Part shown: positions 57,441-64,000 of the stretch, piece by piece
Position numbering within the stretch: the first letter of the stretch is position 1
How the letters are laid out: each line of letters starts with the position of its first letter
Assembly (NCBI RefSeq): GCF_030272615.1
Contig: NC_081405.1
Location: 648,929,420 to 648,993,419 of the forward strand
Direction: 5' to 3'
From: Cryptomeria japonica
Taxonomy: Eukaryota > Streptophyta > Pinopsida > Cupressales > Cupressaceae
Length of the DNA stretch: 64,000 nucleotides
The notes under the pieces: model-generated
What the model was told of the DNA's origin: nothing
Databases searched by the model: none
What the model saw: only the letters and a program-made list of their open reading frames with translations
Translations under genes and position numbers: made by a program

Positions 57441-60400
57441 CTATTCAATGTTTCGGGAAGGCAGGGAACATGCTAGAGGAGGAACATCCAACACAGCAGA
57501 TGGAGCTATCACAAGATCCAAACAAGGGCTATGTTCATGTTCCAAGCCACGTTGTTCTTGTCTAGGAGCTAGGATAAGTGCTTTAGAAAATTCGTTAGAT
57601 AGATGGTTATCAATATCAACAAGTTCATATTCACCATCAGAAGCTAGAGGAGTAACATGTTCATCATGAATAACATTTTCATCTATAGCATCATCAAGAT
57701 TTATAAAAATAGGATCTTTAACTCGCACAGGATCAAGACCATCATGTATCTTATGTTTAAGAGATTTTGGAGAAAATGGAATAATGCTTGTTAAAGGTGT
57801 TTTTGGAGATTGTAAAGTTTGAGAAGCAGCTGCCTGAGCTCTAAGACGACGCTTTCGTCGGCGTTCACGTGTAGAACGATTTTGTCTAGTCTTAGTAGGA
57901 AGTGGAGAAGATTGAGGAGGAGGAACGTTCTCATCCTTATCACTTGGGTGTTTAGGTTGTGGTCTCTTAAGCTGGATAATAGGAGAAGAGGAAGGTCTCT
58001 TCTCTCTATAAAAGGAAGGAGGAGGAACTGCTCCATATAAAGGAGGAATTTTTGGTTTAGGAAGAAGACCAAGTCCATCATGACGAGGAGGTATAGGTCT
58101 ACTCTTAGAAGGTTTATTAGGCATAGACATAGTCACATCCATAGGGATGGGTTGAGAATCTTCTTGAGGAAAGACATTAGTTTTATCTTTCAAAGGAAGA
58201 ACTTCCTTCTCAAGAATGATAGGAATATCAAGTTTAGGTGTTCTAGGTTCACTTAGAGATAGGATTATATCTGTTTTCCACTTTTGATAAGATTTGAAAA
58301 GATGATCACTTCGCGGAGGAAGAGATTGGAATTGTTTAGGCCAAAAATAGTCAATAGGAACGCTAGAAGTTCTTTCAGCTAGTTTAAAGAGACTATGATT
58401 GACAGTAACAACTTCACCATTATGGGGAAATTTCAAACATTTATGAATAGGAGAAGCAATAGCTTTCATGGAAGATAGCCAAGGATAGCCAAGCTTCACA
58501 TGAAATTGTTTGGATGAAGGAATAATAGCAAAGCTCACATCAAGGGATTTGTTATGAACTTCAATAGGTAATGTAATAGAACCAATTGCAGGAGAAGAAA
58601 ATGCATCAAATAATTTCACAATCACATATGTTTTGTCATCGATCACTTGATTCAATTGCAAAGTAAAAAGAAATTCTTCAGTAATAACATTAACCATGCA
58701 CGAAGGATCAATAAGCACTCCACGGCAAGGTGTATTCTTGACTTTTGCAACTATGTATAAAGGACCATCGGGTGCCCTGATAGTTTCACTAGAATCAAAT
58801 GTGATGGAAGGTTCTTTAGTGTTTTCTTGCTGCTCTACAAAGTTAATCACATTCGGAGTCATAGACACAAGACCATCATATGAGAGAGAGGAATCATTAG
58901 TCTCAATCGCATTAGAGGTATGGGAAGGTAATGGATCAGTAAAGATCTGAAGATTTTGGTTAGGAGGAGCTACAGATGTATTGCCTTTATCATTCACTCC
59001 CGAAACAGAGATAGTATTATTATCAATCAAATCTTGAATTTTACCCTTTAAAGAAAAACATTTTTCAGTATCATGCCCAGGTTGACGATGAAATTGACAA
59101 AAAGATTTGTTATCAAAATAAGGTGAATTTATCTTTGCAGGATCAATTTGCCTTATAGGAGGAAGAGTAAGCACATTTTGTTCCAATAACTTATTCATAA
59201 TACTATGCAATGATTCATTCAAAGGAGTATACTTTCTTTCTTTCTTGAAAAACTTAGAAATAGGAGGCACACCTGATGCTGCATTCACATTGTTGTTGAT
59301 GATGTTTTCATTGAATTTGATAGAATCTCTGTTCGGTTTAAACTTTCCAAATGGTTGTTGACTGCTATCACCCTTATCACTCGGAGCCATAGGATGTGAT
59401 TGTTCCATTTGACTCACAGTCAGTTGATAATTGTGAAGAGTTGCGCACAACTGTTGGAAAGAAGTAAACTCAGAAAACAGAAGTTTGTCTCGAATATCTT
59501 TTTGTAAATTAGAAATAAAGATTCTTTGAACATCATTGTCAGGCACTGGAAAAGAAATTTGAGCATACAAATGCTTATATCTACCAATGAAATCAGTCAC
59601 TTTTTCTTTAACGCCTTGTTTACAATGCATTAAATCAATCAAAGTAACTTTAGGACTTATATTGTTTTGAAATTGTTGAATGAAAGCATTTGCAAGTTGT
59701 TTGAAAGAAGTAATAGAATAAGAAGGCAACGAGCAATACCATTGTAGGGCTTTGTCTCTGAATGTTCTAGTAAACAGTTTTGCAAGCAACCTTTGGTCAT
59801 AAGCAAAATCGGTACATATTGTTTGAAAAGTCTTAACATGTGTTAGAGGATCACCTTTACCATTATAAAGCTCCAAATGCGGGATTTCAACATGTTTAGG
59901 AGGGATAGCTCGGACAATGTCAAGAGAAAGTGGGCTCGCAACATCAAATGTGGGCACACTAAACTTACATTGATTCATAGAGGCAATTTGTTGTTGTAAA
60001 GAAGAGACAGTTTGTGCAAGATTGTTAATGGTCGCTTCAGTCGAAGAATTCATATTAGATGTGTTAGATTGAGATGGAGGTGTTATGTTATTGAAAGAAG
60101 GTAAAGAGTAGGGTGACGGGACACTATGATAGTTAGTCATAGGAGAGGATTGGACAAGAGGAACACTACAAGGAGGAATGGAATGGTTGAATGAATTGCC
60201 CCCTTGCGTCATGTTCATTTGTGGAGATGTAATAGGAACACTCATTGAAGGAATGAATGAAGAAGTCGGATTAAATGAAGGAAGAGGGTTAATTGAAGAG
60301 GAAGGATTGCCCCCATGACTAGTGATCATAGGAGGAATGTCTTGTATAGAAGTAGTCATTATGTTTGATGTAAAGGTAAGTATGCTAGCAATAGAAGTTG

Positions 60401-60833
60401 TCAAAGGAATAGAATGATTGACTTGAGTGGGAGGTTGTGTATAACCTAAAGTTTCGGCACAACTCTTTATAGGCATCACATTCGAATCCACAATGTGTGC
60501 AATACCACGCAAAATATTAATTCCATTCTTATCACTTTGAAGCATATGTTTTAGACCCTCAATTAAAGGAAGAGCTTGACTATCGGGGTATTCTTGAGAC
60601 ATCCATTGTCGAAAATCGTCAAATTGGTTATCCAATTTCGCAAGTTGTTCTACAGAAACCTCATGGAGAGCTTCTTCATCATTAGGAGGATTAGAGGAAT
60701 TACCCATGTCCTCGTTAAAAAGGCTATTCAAATTAGGTTCCATCTCCTCGGTAATTAAACCTCGGAAAGACTTAATTCTACGGCTTCGTCTAACGGGAAT
60801 AGTGTAAGTAGGGCTTATTGTTGTAAAACTCAT
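57441..60833 (-). CDS. gag polyprotein with protease-like domain, 1130 aa
   Basis: Intact frame from ATG at 60833-60831. The gag domain lies around residues 330-480 (FRDKALQWYCSLPSYSITSF, QLANAFIQQFQNNISPKVTL, DLMHCKQGVKEKVTDFIGRY). A zinc-site-like segment CQFHRQPGHDTEKC follows near residue 578; relatives of this type read CxxHxxxGHxTxxC. A retropepsin-like fold follows near residues 690-800 (GPLYIVAKVKNTPCRGVLID, then PSCMVNVITEEFL, and HVKLGYPWLSSMKAI). The usual catalytic Asp-Gly or Asp-Ser triad is here D-P-S, so protease activity is doubtful. The C-terminal third is Pro-rich with a basic RERRRKRRLR segment. In the particle it would package the RNA. All pol functions would have to come from a partner element. 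Confidence 0.88.
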   Translation of the reverse strand: MSFTTISPTYTIPVRRSRRIKSFRGLITEEMEPNLNSLFNEDMGNSSNPPNDEEALHEVSVEQLAKLDNQFDDFRQWMSQEYPDSQALPLIEGLKHMLQSDKNGINILRGIAHIVDSNVMPIKSCAETLGYTQPPTQVNHSIPLTTSIASILTFTSNIMTTSIQDIPPMITSHGGNPSSSINPLPSFNPTSSFIPSMSVPITSPQMNMTQGGNSFNHSIPPCSVPLVQSSPMTNYHSVPSPYSLPSFNNITPPSQSNTSNMNSSTEATINNLAQTVSSLQQQIASMNQCKFSVPTFDVASPLSLDIVRAIPPKHVEIPHLELYNGKGDPLTHVKTFQTICTDFAYDQRLLAKLFTRTFRDKALQWYCSLPSYSITSFKQLANAFIQQFQNNISPKVTLIDLMHCKQGVKEKVTDFIGRYKHLYAQISFPVPDNDVQRIFISNLQKDIRDKLLFSEFTSFQQLCATLHNYQLTVSQMEQSHPMAPSDKGDSSQQPFGKFKPNRDSIKFNENIINNNVNAASGVPPISKFFKKERKYTPLNESLHSIMNKLLEQNVLTLPPIRQIDPAKINSPYFDNKSFCQFHRQPGHDTEKCFSLKGKIQDLIDNNTISVSGVNDKGNTSVAPPNQNLQIFTDPLPSHTSNAIETNDSSLSYDGLVSMTPNVINFVEQQENTKEPSITFDSSETIRAPDGPLYIVAKVKNTPCRGVLIDPSCMVNVITEEFLFTLQLNQVIDDKTYVIVKLFDAFSSPAIGSITLPIEVHNKSLDVSFAIIPSSKQFHVKLGYPWLSSMKAIASPIHKCLKFPHNGEVVTVNHSLFKLAERTSSVPIDYFWPKQFQSLPPRSDHLFKSYQKWKTDIILSLSEPRTPKLDIPIILEKEVLPLKDKTNVFPQEDSQPIPMDVTMSMPNKPSKSRPIPPRHDGLGLLPKPKIPPLYGAVPPPSFYREKRPSSSPIIQLKRPQPKHPSDKDENVPPPQSSPLPTKTRQNRSTRERRRKRRLRAQAAASQTLQSPKTPLTSIIPFSPKSLKHKIHDGLDPVRVKDPIFINLDDAIDENVIHDEHVTPLASDGEYELVDIDNHLSNEFSKALILAPRQEQRGLEHEHSPCLDLVIAPSAVLDVPPLACSLPSRNIE

Positions 60834-62013
60834 GCACTAGAGAGGGAGAGAAGATTTTGAATTTAGAGGTAGCAAATTTCAGTAAAATCAGCCAATCTTC
60901 TAGATTTAAGCTGTTAAATGCAATCACGACAATCTCTCGAAATTTCGGAAAAAATGTCAGGGACCGTGGCGCTCGGAGTGCACACGGTCCTTGCAACTTT
61001 TTTCGAAATTTGCAGGGATGAAAGTTATGATGATTTTAAGGCTAATCTGAAAAAATTGAGTGATTTTACGATCTGTAGATAGGCCAAATTAAAGTTGCAA
61101 TCTCAAAATTGAACCCTACCAAGATTGTCGAAAAATGCAAAATTTGAATTTTGAAAAAGAGAGGGAAACTGAAATTTTGAATTTTATGATTTTAGAGGGA
61201 ATATCAAAAGCACTGCAAGTTTTGAAATTTAAAAGTTGACTCAATTTCATGCAAAATTCTATTTTGAAAGCGGAAATCAAAGTTGTTGTAATTAAGCACT
61301 TAATTTCAAAAGTCACAAATTGCAAAAATTTGAATAAAGCACTGAAATTTCGAATGAATGCTAACACACTTTTCAGATTTAGGACAGTAAGAACACAATT
61401 TTGACACAAAATTTCAATTTCAACAATTTTTGAATGATTAGAAGCCTTAAACCAAGCAATCACAAGACCAACTTTGACTGTAATTTTGAAAGTGTTAGAA
61501 TTGATAAAATCAGCCAAAATTCTGGATTTTAGCAGAAAAATACAGTAAGATCTAGCTCCCGAAATTTCAGAAAAAATGTCGGGGACGATGGCGCTCGGAG
61601 TGCACACGGTCCTCGCAACTTTTTTCCAAATTTTCAGGGATGAAATATTTTATGATTTTATTACGGAATCCAAAGTTACAGCCGATTTGGAGATGTTTTG
61701 ATCAGTGAAATTGTCGGACAAAGGTTGAATCAAGAGGGTTTAAAAAATTAGGGTTTTGACACTTAACCACTTAATTTTCAGAATTAAAGCACAAATATGA
61801 ATTGATAATTTGCAATAGAAGGGTAGATCTAAAACAAACATTAACAATTAAACATTTCACAAGCTCAATTTTCAGAAAGAAAATTTTAGGGTTTTTATGC
61901 AATCAACCTCTAAAATTTGCAAAAGATCAAACATGGAAATGTAATCAAGGAATCAAATTTCCAAATCTACCCATGAATAATCAGAAAGGATGTTCACGTC
62001 AGGTTCACCAAAA
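60834..62013 (-). other. 5' leader with two copies of a 130-bp block and the primer-binding site
   Basis: 60890-61025 and 61500-61640 match each other (shared CAGGGATGAAA, GCGCTCGGAGTGCACACGG and CTCGCAACTTTTTTC-type blocks). The primer-binding-site-like TGGTGAACCTGACGTGAAC lies at 61991-62009, four bases after the LTR. I do not assign its tRNA. The frame 61116-61607 has no recognisable domain. Confidence 0.65.
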
Positions 62014-63254
62014 TGTAAAGCGGAAAAAATCGAACCCTAGTTGCTCTCCCCTCTTCCAACTCCAAGGAGAGAGAAGGGAGGTTACTAGGGTTGACAGTTT
62101 TCACTTAGGGGAGACTTTACATTCAAAAGAGGGGTTGAAATCCATAAGATCCAATCCCACGCAATGCAAGATTGGATTCTAAATGAGTTTCAAGGGTTAA
62201 GACAGCAAGGCTACCCTCTTTTGTAAAGAATGTAGATAGAAAGATCAAGCTAGGAATGCATAGAAAGTGAGAAAGATTCACTTATAAACTGAGATAGGGA
62301 TATAGGATGAAGCTGCGGACTTGGAATTAGTAGTAAAATGTCGATACGGCGCTGTCCTGCAAATTTGAGCAAAAGTTGACGGGACGATGGCGCCCAGCGT
62401 GCACACGGTCCTCCGAAAAATCCGCGAAACGAAGGGGGATCGGTTCGTCTCTGCACAAGGATTCCAGATCTTCAATTACAGCCGCGTACCTGCAACCTAC
62501 ACACAGAAAAGCGAAGACGATTGGGGGGTTAGGGATTAGGGGTTTGCCTTTAGGTCAAACCCCGATTTTGGAATTAACCAAGAAATGAGAAATGCTGTAA
62601 GTGTAAATGATTGTAATGTAAAACAAGTACTAGTACCTTGTTGTAAGGATGTTTGTATCCTTATGTGCGAAGGTATAGATGTTGTTGTTTGTTGTATTGT
62701 TGTATGTTGTAGTATGTGATCTCCTCTTCAATGGTTGAATCCTTATCTTGAATGCAACACTTAGCCTTGAATGGAGACTTAGAATGATCAATTGCTTGAA
62801 GGAATGTTTGAATGCTTGAATGCTTGAGTATCGTTTCCACGCTTATACACATATGTCCTTCTTTCATCTACCAAAATGGGAGAGAAAAGGTAGTTTATAT
62901 ACTTGTCAATTAGGGCTGATAGACTGATTTTCCCAACCTTAGGCCGACCAGGAAATGTTATTTTCCAGTTTGCAAACAAAAAGACCCGAAGCCCCATAGG
63001 AGACCGGGCCCAAAATAGGGCCAGGGACTAGGGCACTGGGCGCCATGGTCCTGGGGGACCAGGGCACTGGGCGCTCTGGTCCCACCTCCCGAGACAGGAG
63101 GGTGCAAGGAGGATCAGGCCAGGGTGCTGGAAAAATGCAGTTTTTGGTGTCGTGGACAAGTTTTGGGGTCTCCATTCAGGTTCTGTGTTGCGTCGCCATC
63201 GTGAAGACCGAAATGCGGTCGAAATTGCAAGTGTCACAATTTTAGGACGCTACA
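62014..63254 (-). repeat. 5' LTR of the TR-GAG-like element
   Basis: 1241 bp. A TATA box GTATATAAACTACC lies at 62889-62904 on the minus strand, where transcription of the gag would begin. It ends GACGCTACA (plus strand) at 63254. Confidence 0.9.
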
Positions 63255-63282
63255 AATGTCAACACCTACTAAAATACCAACA

Positions 63283-64000
63283 CAATTATGGGGTGATAAA
63301 GTCAAGGATTACATGCATAGTTCTGAGGGTGACTTAGGAAAAGAATGGCATTGGAAAGATTTGTCTACAACAGGCATGTTTGCTCAAGAGCAACAAAGAC
63401 TTAGACATGTGTTGAATCAGAGGAAGGTTTTCCTCACAGATAAGGAAGATAAGGTGATTTGGTGCGGGGCTAAGGATGGTAAATATTCAGTCAAACTAGG
63501 CTATCAACTTATAGAAGATAGGGAGGAGGCTCCTTCAAAAACATGGGCCCTTTTCTGGAGTAAAGAATGTCTCCCAAAAGCAGGTGCATTTGCTTGGTTA
63601 GCAGCAAAAGGCAGAATTTTAATAGGTGAAAGAAGGAAGAGGCTCGACTGGGTGGGACCATCAAAGTGTGTTATGTGCAATCAGTCAGAAGAATCAGCGG
63701 ACCATTTGCTCTTAACTTGTGTAGTAGCACAAAAATGCTGGTCTGATCTTCAGAGGAACCTAAACTGGCAGGGACCGCTTCAATGCTCCTTAAAAGAAGT
63801 TTTTGAGAGCTGGCCAAGACAACCAAGGAGGTCAACCCTCTCATGTGTTTGGAAAATAAGCCCATCTATAGTTGTATGGGAGATATGGAAGGAACGAAAT
63901 CGAAGAATATTTCAAGACAAGATAGAGGATGAGAGACGATTGTTATCTAGAATCAACAAAGCTATTGAAGAGGTGGTAGGATCATCAGCCTCACAATCCT
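63283..64000 (+). pseudogene. LINE ORF2, zf-RVT region after the insertion
   Basis: From the CAATT duplication the frame reads QLWGDKVKDYMHSS, DGKYSVKLGYQLI, WALFWSKECLPKAGAFAWLA, then the zinc-binding core CVMCNQSEESADHLLLTC (C-x2-C-x8-H-x4-C), and VVWEIWKERNRRIFQDK. It is open to the window end. The family is usually called zf-RVT. It belongs to the same ORF as 53872-54284. Confidence 0.93.

Larger units (their letters stand above)
55386..63259 (-). mobile_element. TR-GAG-like non-autonomous LTR retrotransposon
   Basis: Element 55391-63254 (7864 bp), with GATGT (55386-55390) and AATGT (63255-63259) as a one-mismatch target duplication. LTRs at 55391-56663 and 62014-63254 start TGTAGCGTCC and end CGCTTTACA on the minus strand. 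After the 5' LTR comes TTTTGGTGAACCTGACGTG, a primer-binding-site-like stretch. The 3' LTR is preceded by AAGTGGGGGCTAAA, a polypurine tract. The only long frame is gag with a protease-like tail. No reverse transcriptase, RNase H or integrase is present. The LTRs differ by about two dozen substitutions and two indels, so the insertion is fairly recent and must have been mobilised in trans. Confidence 0.9.
54280..63287 (-). mobile_element. LTR composite inserted in the LINE, with fold-back end
   Basis: Element 54285-63282 starts TGTTAGGTCCCGG and ends TACCAACA, with CAATT at 54280-54284 and 63283-63287. On the minus strand 55276-54285 is one LTR (992 bp, related to 7204-8257), preceded by AAAGGGGGAGAT, a copia-type polypurine tract. 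Beyond it, 44 bp of spacer is followed by an inverted copy of the tract and LTR start (55339-55390). The last 28 bp (63255-63282) continue that inverted copy. No internal coding region remains. The innermost element (55391-63254) lies inside the fold-back. I infer a solo-like LTR with an aberrant, possibly self-primed, end. Confidence 0.8.
49441..64000 (+). mobile_element. L1-type LINE, interrupted at 54284/63288 and running off the window
   Basis: Two ORFs in the plant L1 order: ORF1 (49441-51180) and ORF2 with endonuclease, reverse transcriptase and zf-RVT region (51361-54284 continued at 63288-64000). There is almost no 5' leader. ORF1 starts at the very boundary with AT-rich flank, so the 5' end may be slightly truncated. 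Several nonsense changes and two frame changes in ORF2 make it inactive. The 8998-bp LTR composite at 54285-63282 splits it with a CAATT duplication. The 3' end and tail lie beyond the window. Confidence 0.9.

Noticed and set aside
61116-61607. 163-codon minus-strand frame in the element leader
   Set aside because: No gag or other motif, Phe/Lys/Ile-rich composition, and it lies in the non-coding leader.

Overview
This is plant nuclear DNA, most likely from a conifer or other large-genome gymnosperm. It is AT-rich and dominated by nested retrotransposons. I see no intact single-copy host gene, no rRNA, no convincing tRNA gene and no bacterial operon structure. A broken Penelope-like retroelement carrying a GIY-YIG endonuclease module (about 31.9-33.15 kb) supports the conifer reading, because such elements are rare in plants and have been reported in conifers. 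Everything comes from reading the sequence by eye. Family names rest on recognised motifs, not on a database search.

Region by region. 0-4.5 kb: one copy of a duplicated segment (second copy about 30.5-31.6 kb) that keeps a conserved 20-codon exon. Its intron holds a hAT-type MITE absent from the second copy. 4.5-10.5 kb: a 6-kb unit with terminal inverted repeats and a possible 4-bp target duplication. Inside are clusters of short palindromes near both ends, a long GA-rich core and a solo LTR inserted in that core. 11-15 kb: an LTR-like AT-rich repeat with a GC-rich minisatellite. 15.9-16.9 kb: a LINE ORF1 remnant on the minus strand. 17.4-26.1 kb: a small LTR element with perfect GTAAA target duplications that contains fused fragments of two host ubiquitin-ligase genes (F-box/LRR and RING type). 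A Ty1/copia element is inserted in it with CATTT target duplications.

28-31.6 kb: a tRNA-derived SINE with a 100-bp internal duplication, a broken BMT5-like (DUF2431) methyltransferase gene on the minus strand, and the second copy of the duplicated segment. 31.9-33.2 kb: the Penelope-like element. 33.5-37.1 kb: pyrimidine-rich and TATG-type microsatellites around an LTR-like repeat. 39.2-43.8 kb: a copia gag remnant split by a second copia remnant, both on the minus strand, with a minisatellite beside them. 44.8-47 kb: LTR-like sequences, one an inverted copy of the 34.5-36 kb repeat.

49.4-64 kb: an L1-type LINE on the plus strand that runs off the window. Its ORF2 is split at 54284/63288 by an LTR unit with CAATT target duplications and an aberrant fold-back end. 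That unit is itself split by a 7.9-kb LTR element (55391-63254, minus strand). This innermost element has an open 1130-aa gag reading frame but no reverse transcriptase or integrase, so it is a TR-GAG-like non-autonomous element and probably the youngest insertion here. Many older elements carry stops and lost catalytic residues that look like C-to-T (or G-to-A) changes, as expected from long-term cytosine methylation.
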